The notes: generated by a model from the letters alone, not told the origin. A stretch of DNA of 64,000 nucleotides from Erpobdella octoculata (GCA_963978895.1 OZ022247.1:5443266-5507265); one strand, 5' to 3'; shown: positions 35,790 to 47,146, numbered from the stretch's first letter. A program made the numbers and translations.

Positions 35790-38700
35790 AAAAGGCCATG
35801 TGTAGGGTGTTAGATGAAAATCTGGGCAGTGACCACTACCCGGTTTTGATCACACTAAATAAAAAGGTCAATTACGAGGTAAACAACAGAAAGGTATGGA
35901 ACCTGGAGAAAGCCGATTGGTACAAATACCAACGGCTTTCAACAGGAATGTTAAATGAACTACAAACTTTCACAAATGTTGACGAAGCAACAAACATGTT
36001 AACGCAAGGTCTGAACAAAGCAGCCATAGCATCAATACCAACCAAAAATGGAAGACGATCAGGACTTAGGCCAGTACCATGGTGGAATGATGAATGTGAA
36101 AGCGCAATCAAAGCAAGAAACAAAGTCTTATACTCACTTCGGAAAGAGTATACTACGACTGGCTTTGAACGGTATCGAGAACTCAAACAAATCGCACAGA
36201 AGATAGTGAGGACAGCAAAAAAAAACCATTGGCGAACATTCTGTAGCTCTCTTAACTCACACTCTAGTCAGACAACCATGTGGAAAGCGGTGAAAAATAT
36301 GGTCCACACACATGCAGGTTTCAACGTTCCAGCGCTGAAACTGAGTGAAAATGAAACCGCTTACTCTGACAAAAACAAAGCGAATGCGTTAGCAACTGCC
36401 ATCGAAAAAAACTCATCAGACAAAAATCTTGACCTGAGATTTATTCAAAGGAAAGAGGCTCTGAAAAGAGAAATCACCTTTACCATCAGATCTGGCATTT
36501 CTTGCGAAAACGACCCACATGATTTAAACACAGAAATTTCCTTAAAAGAATTTACGGAAGCTCTGATGCAGAGTGCAAACGGCAAATCTCCAGGTCCAGA
36601 CAATATCTGCTATGAGATGCTAAGACAAATTGACGAGATAGGTCTCAATAAGCTCTTGGATCTTATAAACTTATCTTGGTCCAAAGGAGAGGTAGCAAAA
36701 CTATGAAAGCAATCCATAATTGTTCCGCTACTAAAACCGAGAAAAAATTCTGCAGACACCAACTCATATCGACCCATTTCCCTAACATCTTCATTGTGTA
36801 AGATTACTGAAAGAATTATTGCAAATCGGTTAAGGTTCTACCTGGAGCAAAATAATTTCTTAAACCGTGAACAATCAGGCTTTAGAAAAGGAAGAGGATG
36901 CACAGATCACATCCTTAGACTACAAAACGATATTAAACGCTCGATGTGGAATAAGGGTGGGACAATGGCGGTCTTTCTGGACTTAGAAAAAGCCTTCGAT
37001 CTAATGTGGCGAGACGGGCTTTTGTTGAAGCTTGAAAAGCTTGGTGTCAGAGGAAAGATTTTAAAATGGATCCATAGCTTTTTGAATAATCGAGAGGCCA
37101 TGGTTCGTGTGGGATGCACGTTGTCAGACCCGGTATTGTTGGAAAATGGTTCCCCGCAGGGTTCTGTCCTGAGCCCCCTTTTGTTCATTGTTATGATGAG
37201 CGACATCCATTGTCAAGAAATCCATGGAATTCGGACATCTATATTTGCGGACGATGTAGCAGTATGGATTTCAGGAAAAGACCCACATACTATGCGAAAC
37301 TGCTTACAGACTCGATTAAACGAAATCCAAACATTCTTCCTCAATTGGGGATTCAAACTGTCAACCGAGAAATCGGTAGCAGTCTGTTTTACAAAATACA
37401 ATGAATTCCGAAAAAATTCCCTACCTATTTGTATGGATGGCAAAAAAATCAGTTGGAAGACCGAAGCTACATTTCTCGGTATAATATTTGACTCAAAATT
37501 AACCTGGAAAAAACACATTGATAAGATCGTTGATCGTTGCAAAAAAAGATTAAATATCATGCGATGCCTAACAGAACAAAGCTGGGGATGCGGCAAAGAA
37601 ACACTGATGCTTTTCTACCGATGCGCCATACGGTCAGTGATGGAGTTTGGCTGCGAAGCATTTGACAGTGCATCAGAATCTCAAAAACAAAGACTCGAGA
37701 GAATCCAATATAGTGCCTTAAAAACAGCTTGCGGGGCAATGGTTGGAACCAGTTTGGCCGCTCTACAAATAGAATGCGGAGATCCTCCACTCGATATACG
37801 ACGAAAGATGTTAATTACAAACCTTGCCACTAAAACCAAGATCATTCCAAACCATCCGACAAAAGACGTCTTTGTACCTCCCAGAGGACAAGAAGGGGTT
37901 AAATGGCGATGGTTCTTTCACAGAAAAGTGAAAGAAGCTGAACATCCAGCAGCCAAAAGAACAGCGGCATTGAACAAAATAGTTGACAAATTCAATCCAG
38001 TCCCCTTAACTCCTTCTCTAACTCCACCATGGAAACTTATTCCACCTCTTTTTAACGAAGGGCTGGTGGGGTTAAAGAAGGATGATCCGTCAATTGTCCA
38101 AAGAGCTAAGGAACTGATTGCTTTATATACAGATTCGACACATATATACACAGATGCATCTAAGATAGACAATGTAGCAGCTATGGGAATTTATATCCCG
38201 GAAAAAGATATGAAAATAGCTAAGAGAGTCACGAATGACGTTAGTATTTATACGGCTGAGCTAACAGCTATAAAATGCGGCTTGGAGTGGATGGCACAAC
38301 CAGACGGTCCACATAAAATAGCCCTATTTACGGATTCATATAGCTCTATGATATCATTGAAAAATTCCGCAAATGCTCAAAAATCTGCTCTTGTGGAATC
38401 AGTCCTAACACTAGCATCCAACCTCTCAAAAGAAGGGAAAACAATTACCCTGATTTGGGTACCTAGCCACGTGGGCATACGTGGAAATGAAATGGCAGAT
38501 TGCCTTGCCAAAGAAGCTACTAAACATCCCGAAATAGAGATTGAGATTTTGCCAGAGATATTTGACATAAAAAGAACAATAAAAAGAGAGCTTTTGAACG
38601 AATGGCAGACCAGATGGGACTCTGCTCAAGAAAGTCGACACTACTGGTCTCTCGAAAAAAAAGTCTCAAATAAAATTAAATTCAAGACAACAAACAGAAA

Positions 38701-38942
38701 AAAGGAAGTCATCATTTCCCGACTCCGACTTGGAAAGTGTCGGCTGAAACAAAATTTGAAGAGAATGAATCTTCATGAGACAGGTTTGTGCGAAGCCTGC
38801 GGAACAGAGGAAACAATCGAGCACTGGTTGCTGCACTGCAAAGAAACGACACAACTAGGAATGGAACTTGGGAACTTTTGTAAAAGTATCCAAAAACCAA
38901 CTACACTCCAAACCATACTGAACTCGGAAATATGCCACGACA

Positions 38943-40143
38943 TCTATATATATAAAAATGAATGTTTGTATTTATGTTAATGTCCTTTATGCATTGCTAC
39001 ACCATTCATCCGATCGTAATGAAATTTTCACACAACCTTGAGAGTCAATGAAAATCAAAACTAAAAAAAAAATTTTTGAAATCCGTCACAAAATGAGCGG
39101 AGCGGAGCGGGTGAGCGAGCGGGAACTATATATATATATGTATGTGCGTATGTATGTGTGTATGTATGTATGTGTATGTGCATGTATGTGTGTCTGTGTG
39201 TGTGTTTATGTATGTACTAGCGGAGATACCCGGCGTTGCCCAGGTTTTTTGAGGTTTTTCTAATGTTTGTCTCTTTCTCTCCCGTTTCCTTTCCCACCTG
39301 CTTTCCCACTCCTGTTAGCTTTTCCGTTTTCGGTCGTTTTCCCACTGCCGGTCGCTTTCCCGCTCCCGGTCGCTTTCCCGCTCCCGGTCGCTTTCCCGCT
39401 CCCGGTCGCTTTCCCGCTCCCGGTCGTTTTCCCGTCCCGGTCGCTGCCCCGTTCCCGCTCACGTTTGCTCTCCCATTCCCGCTCACGCTTGCTTTTCTGT
39501 TCCCGCTCGCTGTCCGTTCCGGGTGCTTTCCCGTTTCTATAATAGACAAACTAACCCACAAACATTCATATATATATATATATAGTCTTAGCAAATCTAT
39601 TTTGCGTTTTATAGGCTAACAGAAGTTATGAAAGAATGTAAAAGAGAAAATGAGCGGGAACGGAAACGGGAACGGGAGAGCTACCGTGACCGGGAATGGG
39701 AGAGCAAGCATGACCGGGAACGGGAGAGCAAGCGTGAGCGGGAACGGGAAAGCGACCGGAAACGGGAAAGCGACCGGGAACGGGAAAGCGACCGGGAACG
39801 GGAAAGCGACCGAGAACGGGAAAGCGACCGGGAACGGGAAAGCGACCGGGAACGGGAAAGCGACCGGGAACGCGGAAAGCGACCGGGAACGCGGAAAGCG
39901 ACCGGGAACGCGGAAAGCGACTGGAATCGGGAGAGCAAGCTTGGAAGGAAACGCGAGCAAGAGAGAAAATCGATAACAGAACTTCTGAGCGGGAAAGCGA
40001 CCGGGAGCTGGAAAACGACCGAGAGCGGAAATGCGACCGGGAACGCTACGAAAACGGGAAAGTGGAGAAGGGAACGGGAGCGAGAGAGACAAACATTAGA
40101 AAAACCTCTAAAAACCCCGGGCAACGCCGGGTAACCCCGCTAG
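38943..40143 (+). mobile_element. Composite non-autonomous Helitron in the LINE
   Basis: 1201 bp, starting TCTATATATATAAAAATGAA after A38942 and ending in a CCCCGGGCAACGCCGGG hairpin, then TAACCCCGCTAG, before T40144. The A|TC...CTAG|T layout and lack of a target duplication are diagnostic. Removing it restores the LINE frame. It contains a second Helitron on the opposite strand (39217-39585) and an 18-bp minisatellite with core GGGAACGGGAAAGCGACC (about 39730-39905). The long Arg/Glu/Ser/Asp or Phe/Pro/Val frames inside are products of that minisatellite. Confidence 0.95.
39217..39585 (-). mobile_element. Inner Helitron nested in the composite
   Basis: On the minus strand it starts near CTATATATATATATGAATG and ends with the CGCCGGG hairpin, TATCTCCGCTAG, and T (complement of A39216). 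The body is the same 18-bp purine-rich minisatellite. The same unit stands alone at 41795-42126 and sits at the same internal site in the composites at 46266-46529 and 12514-12688. Confidence 0.88.
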
Positions 40144-40484
40144 TCATCTATAAATGGATACAAAATAATCCTAAAGAACTGTAAATATAGAGAAAAATTA
40201 TTTAGTGTAAATAAGTATTTATTTTTCATTTTGATTTTGTTTTCGCGTCTTAAAACACATGGTGTAAAAGACTATAAACTATAATAGAAAAAAAAATGAC
40301 TGATAATCAACGCCGAGCTCAAACGCCTCATCCTAGGAACGTGAAATTTGGAACTTATATTACTTTTATAGCGTTAACATCCGCTAAGAAAGGATTTTTG
40401 AAAATTTTGCTCCTGAGGGGAAAAAACTGGAAAACAAACTTTTTTCTAAAACAATGTATATCTCGAAAACCAAAAATGAGGAGA

Positions 40485-41410
40485 TTTTGAAATTTGGTAT
40501 GTAGATTCTTTTTAAAAAATAAAAAGATACATTTTTACCATTTTTTGAAAATTCGGTTTCCCGGACCTCAAATGTGGGTTGGAAAATTGGGTTATTTGGT
40601 TTTTAAAGTAGCTTCTGCTCAAAAACTGTTAATGCTACAGGAGCAAAAATTAGTATTTAGTTTCTACTCCAAAAATAATGAAATACGTGTTTCACAATTT
40701 TTTGAAAATTTGGTTTCCAGGACTTCAAATGTTGGGTGGAAAATAGGGCTAATTGTCTTTTATAGTAACTGCTACTCAAAAACAGTAAATACCACAGATC
40801 TAAAAATTATTATTCAGTTTCTTTTCTAAAAATAAAGATATACGTGTTTCACCATTTTTTACAAATTTGGTTTCCCGGACCTCAAATGTGGGTTGGAAAA
40901 TTGGGTTATTTGGTTTTTAAAGTAGCTTCTACTCAAAAACTGTTAATGCTACAAAAGTAAAAATTAGTATTTAGTTTCTACTCTAAAAATAATGATATAC
41001 GGGTTTCACAATTTTTTGAAAATTTGGTTTCCAGGACTTCAAATGTGGGGTGGAAAATAGGGTTATTTGGTTTTTAAAGTAACTACTACTCAACAACTGT
41101 AATTGCCACAGATGTAAAAATTAATACTTAGTATCTACTCAAAAAAAAAAGATATACGTGTTTCATTCTTTTTTGGGTTATTTGGTTTTTAAAGTAGCTG
41201 CTACGCAAAAACTGTTAATGCTACAGAAGTAAAAATTAGTATTTAGTTTCTACTCCAAAAATAATGAAATACGTGTTTTTAGCATTTTTTGAAAATTTGG
41301 TTTCCAGGACCTCAAATGTGGGGTGGAAATAAGGGTTATTTGATTTCAAAATAACTGCTACTCACAAACTGTAAGTGCTACAAATGTAAAAATTAGTATT
41401 TTGAAGTTTT
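40485..41410. repeat. Tandem repeat of ~157-bp units in an alternating A-B pattern
   Basis: Units centred on GTTTCCCGGACCTCAAATG or GTTTCCAGGACTTCAAATG begin at about 40556, 40712, 40869 and 41027, spaced 156-158 bp, with a shortened unit near 41170 and one more at about 41300. Units 1 and 3 resemble each other more than their neighbours, as do units 2 and 4. The true higher-order period is therefore about 314 bp. Confidence 0.9.
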
Positions 41411-41794
41411 GTGCCGGTTAAAAGTAGCTAAGTCCAGTTTATCATCGGCCTGGCCAAGCCGTTAATTTAGAGTCTTCACACGGGCCAGGCCAAACCTTAA
41501 ATCAAAGTGGGACGGGCCGAGGTTTTTCACCAAGTATATAGATATTTTAGTAATTTCAGGGTTTTCAGTTTGGCCGGGCTTAACCTGAGGTCAAGGTGGG
41601 ACGGGCCGAAGTTTTTCATCAAATATATAGAACTTCTAGGCCTGTAAAAATGGGCCGGGCCTAATTCAGACGGGCTGTGCCGGGCCAGGAGTTTGGGTTT
41701 TTAAAACGGGCTAGGCTAATTTGTCGACGGGCCGAGCCGAGACCTAAAAAATTGATCTCTACTATGCGAGCGAAGCCGCTACGGGCACTGCTAG
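41411..41794 (+). mobile_element. GC-rich repeat ending in a Helitron 3' terminus
   Basis: Several GACGGGCCGAGG/GGGCCGGGC boxes are followed by GCGAGCGAAGCCGCTACGGG, then CACTGCTAG and T. This is the layout of a Helitron 3' end. The 5' end is unknown; the satellite upstream may belong to the same element. Confidence 0.55.
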
Positions 41795-42126
41795 TATATA
41801 TATATATGAATGTTTGTAGGTTAGTTTGTCTATTATAGAAACGGGAAAGCGACCCGGAACGGACAGCGAGCGGGAACGGAAAAGCAAGCGTGAGCAGGAA
41901 TGGGAGAGCAAACGTGAGCGGGAATGGGACAGCGACCGGGAACGGGAAAACGACCGGGAGCGGGAAAGCGACCGGGAGCGGGAGAGCGACCGGCAGCGGG
42001 AAAACGACCGAAAACGGGAAAGCGAACAGGAGCGGGAAAGCAGGTGGGAAAGGAAACGGGAGAGAAAGAGACAAACATTAGAAAATATCTCTAAAAAACC
42101 CGAGCAACGCCGGGTATCTCCGCTAG
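41795..42126 (+). mobile_element. Stand-alone copy of the inner Helitron
   Basis: Starts with TATATATATATATGAATG directly after the CTAG of the preceding element. It runs through the purine-rich body and ends CCCGAGCAACGCCGGG, TATCTCCGCTAG, before T42127. This plus-strand copy shows that the inner unit of the composites is an element in its own right. Confidence 0.88.
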
Positions 42127-42449
<323 letters not shown>

Positions 42450-42579
42450 TCAATCATTTTCCCATTTGTGAACTTCACAAAGCATATAAGATTTTAAAAA
42501 GTATATCCTTTATTATTTCGTCTTGCTACACACGGTTGATTATTTTAATACACTTTTTAAGCCGCCTAAAAAGTCAGAA

Positions 42580-43776
42580 ATGAACTTCATTGTATCAAAT
42601 GATGATAAAAACAACTCTTTTACCAATCCATTATTGATGTCAAATGGTTTTACAAACAATACATTTCAAAGTCACGGTACATTTTCGGGCCAAAATAGCC
42701 ATGAAAATCTTCAAGCAAATCATAATAACGTCTATCAAGGTCTTCAAACGCTGACAATCGGCAACTTTCACATTCCAATTCGCCGGCCGCAACTTAAAAC
42801 ACCACCCGTTTCTTGTTTACCGTTTGTAGTTGAAAACGGCCGCGCTCCTGGCGGCGAGTCCATCAAGCCCATTTGTTCTCAATCTAATCAAGTAAATTTT
42901 CAGAACGTTACACAGACACCGATGCTGGTAGAAAGCCCAAACAATGCTTCGGTAAAACAAATTGCTTGTTTGCCGGCTAGTAATGTTTTCGTAAAACTTG
43001 AAAACCAGCAGTTTGATGTAAGTAATCCATTTGTGCCTTCTAAAGTAATGAACCTCGGTAAGTTTGTTGTTGGTGTTAGAGAAAAAGCTAGCGACTCAGG
43101 CAAATCTGGTCTCACCAGCTATAACACTAACAATAGATATTTTTTTAAGAAATCTCTACAAGCTGGTAAATTTACCATCCCGATTCGTAAAAAATCTAGC
43201 TTAATGGATTCAGATTATTTAAACGGTTACAGTTATCAAATACCAAACTGTAATGATATCCAAAATCTGCAAGCTAACTGTTCAAAGCAAAATCAAACAT
43301 CTTCAAGCTGTAATGATATAACAAATCTGCCGGTCAACTCTTCTGAGCCAATTCAAACAGTTACAAGCACTGAAACTCGGAGAGGGAGAAACGGTCGGCT
43401 ACAATTTTGGCAGTTTCTTTTACTTATACTGCTAGATAAAAAGTATAGAAACATTATTGAATGGCAAGGAAAGGATGGGACATTCTACTTTTTGAAACCA
43501 ACAGAGGTGGCGAAACTGTGGGGGGGTTTAAAGGGCAAGCCGGCATTGCCGTATGAATATTTACTAAGGACACTTAGAAATTATTATAAAGACGGCATTC
43601 TAGCCAAAGGGGCTAAAAAATATGAATATAGGTTTATATGTCAAATTCAGAATTTGGTTGGAATAGCACTTGATGAAATGTGTGACGCAGCGAAATGCGA
43701 AGATGTTCGATACCAAGCCATACAAAATATTCTTTCCACTTCCAAATGTATTAAAAGAGGACAGATATCTTTTTAA
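42580..43776 (+). CDS. Intronless ETS-domain transcription factor
   Basis: A single open frame of 398 aa. The start is the ATG at 42580; the frame is open further upstream but only from non-ATG codons. ETS proteins bind GGAA/T DNA through a winged helix-turn-helix. Here that domain fills about residues 273-357: FWQFLLLILLDKKYRNII, WQGKDGTFYF, VAKLWGGLKGKP, recognition helix YLLRTLRNYYKDGIL, and KYEYRFICQI. Arg330 and Arg333, the pair that contacts GGA in known ETS domains, are kept. The usual RALRYYY reads RTLRNYY, and the spacing before helix 3 (PALPYEY) is atypical. N-terminal to it, three related segments recur: GNFHIPIRRP (61-70), GKFVVGVREK (160-169) and GKFTIPIRKK (196-205). No SAM/pointed domain is visible. 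Lack of introns suggests a retrocopy or a single-exon gene. The subfamily is undetermined. Confidence 0.9.
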   Translation: MNFIVSNDDKNNSFTNPLLMSNGFTNNTFQSHGTFSGQNSHENLQANHNNVYQGLQTLTIGNFHIPIRRPQLKTPPVSCLPFVVENGRAPGGESIKPICSQSNQVNFQNVTQTPMLVESPNNASVKQIACLPASNVFVKLENQQFDVSNPFVPSKVMNLGKFVVGVREKASDSGKSGLTSYNTNNRYFFKKSLQAGKFTIPIRKKSSLMDSDYLNGYSYQIPNCNDIQNLQANCSKQNQTSSSCNDITNLPVNSSEPIQTVTSTETRRGRNGRLQFWQFLLLILLDKKYRNIIEWQGKDGTFYFLKPTEVAKLWGGLKGKPALPYEYLLRTLRNYYKDGILAKGAKKYEYRFICQIQNLVGIALDEMCDAAKCEDVRYQAIQNILSTSKCIKRGQISF

Positions 43777-44141
43777 TTATAAAATCAAACGGCTCAGAAA
43801 AACTGTTCTTTTTTATTTATTGCGTGGGTGCATAAATTCACGCTGAAACATATCAAAGCTACAATTTCTTGACAAAAAAGCTTGCATTATTTTCTTAGTT
43901 AATTATCGATGTTGTGTATTTTTTGCAAATAATAATAATTAAAAAACCGAAAAAACGTTTTATTTGCAAATTTCTAAAATATTTGGTTAATTTTTTAGAG
44001 CATAGATGAAATTGTTTTTACCACTTTTTTCTTAACTTGCTTTCTTGTATACTTATAAAGGTTATCGACATTCTTATACTACAAATCTTGACAGATAGAA
44101 GAAAGTCGGAAACGTACACTCTGATTATACATATAATTTAA
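43777..44141. other. 3' flank of the ETS gene
   Basis: AT-rich DNA without another gene. A possible ATTAAA-type poly(A) signal lies near 43940. Confidence 0.35.
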
Positions 44142-44352
44142 GGTGCTAGTGATAATGCGGTAAAGCGTTCGCCTTTTAGCCTAAAAGTTGGCGGTTCGAA
44201 TCTCACCGGCGTCGCCAGCGTCCGTAAGAGGTGTGGGGAGGCACGCACCATAAACGACTGCCTCTAATTGTTGTAGTGGTTCTCACACAGACTTCAGTCT
44301 ACCGAACCACTCTAAAACCATGTTGATTTAATTTAATTTAATTTAATTTAAT
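44142..44352 (+). mobile_element. tRNA-derived SINE with (TTTAA)n tail
   Basis: A tRNA-like head (A-box area GTGATAATGCGGTAAAGCG, B box GGTTCGAATCTC), a GC-richer body with TGTGGGGAGGCACGCACC, and a tail of ATTTA/TTTAA repeats to about 44352. The head matches the minus-strand SINE at 27790-28016. Confidence 0.8.
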
Positions 44353-44579
44353 AGGTGGTTACGTGGCGGCGGCAAGACGCTCCGTGATTTCCCGAAGGTG
44401 TCAGTCTGTCAGCAAATTTGAATTTTGAGCTATTAATGGCTATTATAAGTGTTGGTATTATATTATATATTTTTTTTAAATGTTTCATTTTACTTCTACT
44501 GCTTTTTCTACTTTTTAGCAAATGAAATAATAAGCACTAACTTTATGCAGCGGATCCAGACATTTGAGGTGGGGGGGGG

Positions 44580-44757
44580 CAACGACAAAATGTTCAACGA
44601 CGAAATGTTCACGACAAGACTTTCACGACAAAACGTTCACGATAAATGTTCGCAAAAATGTTCACACTTAAAATGTTCACAGACAAAACGTTCCCCGACA
44701 AAATGTTCAACGACAAAATGTTCACGGCACAACATTCACGAGAAAATGCTTACGATA
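44580..44757. repeat. Minisatellite with ACGACAAAATGTTCA core
   Basis: About 12 imperfect units of 14-16 bp. The 122-codon frame that crosses it on the plus strand is composition-driven. Confidence 0.85.
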
Positions 44758-44968
44758 GCAACTTTGAATTTTAGTTTATTTTTTAAAGGATCAAATATTT
44801 TGTGTTTCACAAAATGAGCACAAATAAAACGTTCAAAATAATCAAGACCAGTCCAATAAATAAATCAAAAGACGGTCATTTTAATCCTTTTTTTATTGAA
44901 ATAATCCAAACCATAATATTTCAACACTAAGAGATACACAACAATCAAATATCCTAATTAGCATAATT

Positions 44969-45985
44969 TTTACCAATGCTTTTATTAACTCGTCGTCTCT
45001 GTTTCTCTGTCTGTCTGTTTCTCTGTCTGTCTGTCTGTTTCTCTGTCTGTTTCAAATCTTGCAATCAATTTTTGAGTCACTTCCTGATGATAGATTTTTT
45101 TCAAATTTTGCATACATGCTCAAAATAGAAGACAATGCAATATTCAATTATTAGTTTTACAATAAGTCAATTAATTTAGTTAATTTTAATTAATTTCGAT
45201 ATAATTAAGATATTTCGACTTTAATATAAAATAAAAGAGTAATATAAGAAAAAATTGATTGCAAAATTTGTGTTTTAATTACATATAAGAGCATTGGTTT
45301 TAAAAATTCGTTTTTAATTTACTTGTTTACCAATGCTTTTATTAACTCGTCGTCTCTGTTTCTCTGTCTGTCTGTTTCTCTGTCTGTTTCAAATCTTGCA
45401 ATCAATTTTTGAGTCACTTCCTGATGATAGATTTTTTTCAAATTATGCATACATGCTCAAAATAGAAGACAATGCAATATTCAATTATTAGTTTTACAAT
45501 AAGTCAATTAATTTAGTTAATTTTCTTGAGGGTTTTATCGAGGGGTTTCTTGAGGGTTTTCTTAAGGGTTTTCTTGAGGGTTTTCTTGACCACAAAACGC
45601 TAACCGACTGGCAGACTATTTTACCAAGTTAACACGAACCACACTCACTGACCGCGATTCTCAAGCGTGTACGAAATTTTCATGAAAATAGTTGAGATAT
45701 TTAAATTCGATGCTTTTTGATGATATTTTTATTATTATTACCAATGCTTTTATTAACTCGTCGTCTCTGTTTCTCTGTCTGTCTGTTTGTTTCTCTGTCT
45801 GTTTCAAATCTTGCAATCAATTTTTGAGTCACTTCCTGATGATAGATTTTTTTTCAAATTTTGCATACATGCTCAAAATAGAAGACAATGCAATATTCAA
45901 TAATTAGTTTTACAATAAGTCAATTAATTTAGTTAATTTTAATTAATTTCGATATTTCGATATAATTAAGATATTTCGACTTTAA
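44969..45985 (+). repeat. Duplicated Helitron tail blocks
   Basis: Three successive copies of the block beginning ACCAATGCTTTTATTAACTC (about 44969, 45329 and 45738). The middle copy carries the CTTGAGGGTTTT and GACCGCGATTCTCAAGCGTG sections also seen at 3300-3480. The third copy is interrupted at 45985 by a Helitron and resumes at 47147. The first copy shows the uninterrupted site (45224/45225). Confidence 0.85.
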
Positions 45986-47146
45986 TCTATATATATAAAA
46001 ATGAATGTTTGTATATATGTATATATGTTAATGGCGTTTATGCATTGCTACACCATTCATCCGATCGTAATGAAATTTTCACACAATCTTGAGAGTCAAG
46101 GGGAATCAAATATAGAGAAAATTTTTTTGAAATCCGTCACAAAATGAGCGGAGCGGAGCGGGTGAGCGAGCGGGAACTATATATATATGTATGTGCGTAT
46201 GTATGTGTGTATGTATGTATGTGTATGTGCATGTATGTGTGTCTGTGTCTGTGTTTATGTATGTACTAGCGGAGATACCCGGCGTTGCCCGGGTTTTTAG
46301 AGGTCTTTCTAATGTTTGTCTCTTTCTCTCCCGTTTCCTTTCCCACCTGCTTTCCCACTCCTGTTCGTTTTCCCGTTTTCGGTCGTTTTCCCGCTGCCGG
46401 TCGCATTCCCGCTCCCGCTCGCTGTCCGTTCCGTGTCGCATTACCGCTCCCACTCGCTGTCCGTTCCGGGTCGCTTTCCCGTTTCTATAATAGACAAACT
46501 AACCCACAAACATTCATATATATATATAGTCTTAGCAAATCTATTTTACGTTTTATAGGCTAACAGAAGTTATGAAAGAATGGAAAAGAGAAAATGAGCG
46601 TGAACGGGGACGGGGACGGGAACGGGAGAGCAACCGTGACCGGGAATGGGAGAGCAAGCATGACCGGGAACGGGAGAGCAAGCGTGAGCGGGAACGGGAA
46701 AGCGACCGGGAACGGGAAAGCGATCGGGAACGGGAAAGCGACCGGGAACGGGAAAGCGACCGGGAACGGGAAAGCGACCGGGAACGGGAAAGCGACCGGG
46801 AACGGGAAAGCGACCGGGAACGGGAAAGCGACAGGGAACGGGAAAGCGACCGGGAACGGGAAAGCGACCGGGAACGGGAAAGCGACCGGGAACGCGGAAA
46901 GCGACCGGGAACGCGGAAAGCGACTGGAATCGGGAGAGCAAGCTTGGAAGGAAACGCGAGCAAGAGAGAAAATCGATAACAAAACTTCTGAGCGGGAAAG
47001 CGACCGGGAGCTGGAAAACGACCGAGAGCGGAAAAGCGACCGGGAACGCGACGAAAACGGGAAAGTGGAGAAGGAAACGGGAGCGAGAGGGACAAACATT
47101 AGAAAAACCTCTAAAAACCCCGTGCAACGCCGGGTAACCCCGCTAG
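45986..47146 (+). mobile_element. Composite non-autonomous Helitron with a nearby empty site
   Basis: 1161 bp from TCTATATATATAAAAATGAA (after A45985) to TAACCCCGCTAG (before T47147), with the CGCCGGG hairpin just inside the 3' end. Flanks GACTTTAA and TATAAAATAAAAG are contiguous in the repeat copy at 45217-45237, which fixes both ends exactly. An inverse inner Helitron occupies 46266-46529, and the 18-bp minisatellite has about 12 units at 46686-46920. Confidence 0.97.
46266..46529 (-). mobile_element. Inner Helitron in the second composite
   Basis: The same minus-strand element as 39217-39585, inserted after the same TTTATGTATGTA sequence and followed by the same GTCTTAGCAAATCTATTTT. Its body is shorter by roughly 100 bp through loss of minisatellite units. 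Confidence 0.9.

Larger units (their letters stand above)
35790..40184 (+). pseudogene. 5'-truncated LINE with reverse transcriptase and RNase H, one in-frame stop, split by a Helitron
   Basis: One continuous frame runs from 35798 to the Helitron at 38943, broken only by a TGA at 36704-36706 where Trp is expected (before KQSIIVPLLKPRK). The endonuclease is lost except its last motif GSDHYPV. Reverse transcriptase motifs are GKSPGPDNICYEML, SYRPISLTSSLCKI, QSGFRKGRGCTDHI, FLDLEKAFD (first catalytic Asp), GSPQGSVLSPLLF and FADDVAVW. RNase H residues follow in TDASK, YTAELTAI, FTDSYSSM and HVGIRGNEMAD. A Cys/His motif CEACGTEETIEHWLLHC ends the protein. This places it in an I/Jockey-group clade that keeps RNase H. 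The Helitron interrupts the codon after ICHD. Joining A38942 to T40144 continues the frame for about a dozen codons to a TAA at 40182-40184. Confidence 0.9.

Noticed and set aside
39217..40134. Long Arg/Glu/Ser/Asp frames and Phe-Pro-Val frames on opposite strands
   Set aside because: They come from the 18-bp Helitron minisatellite, overlap each other in several frames, and recur with copy-number changes at 46.5-47.2 kb.
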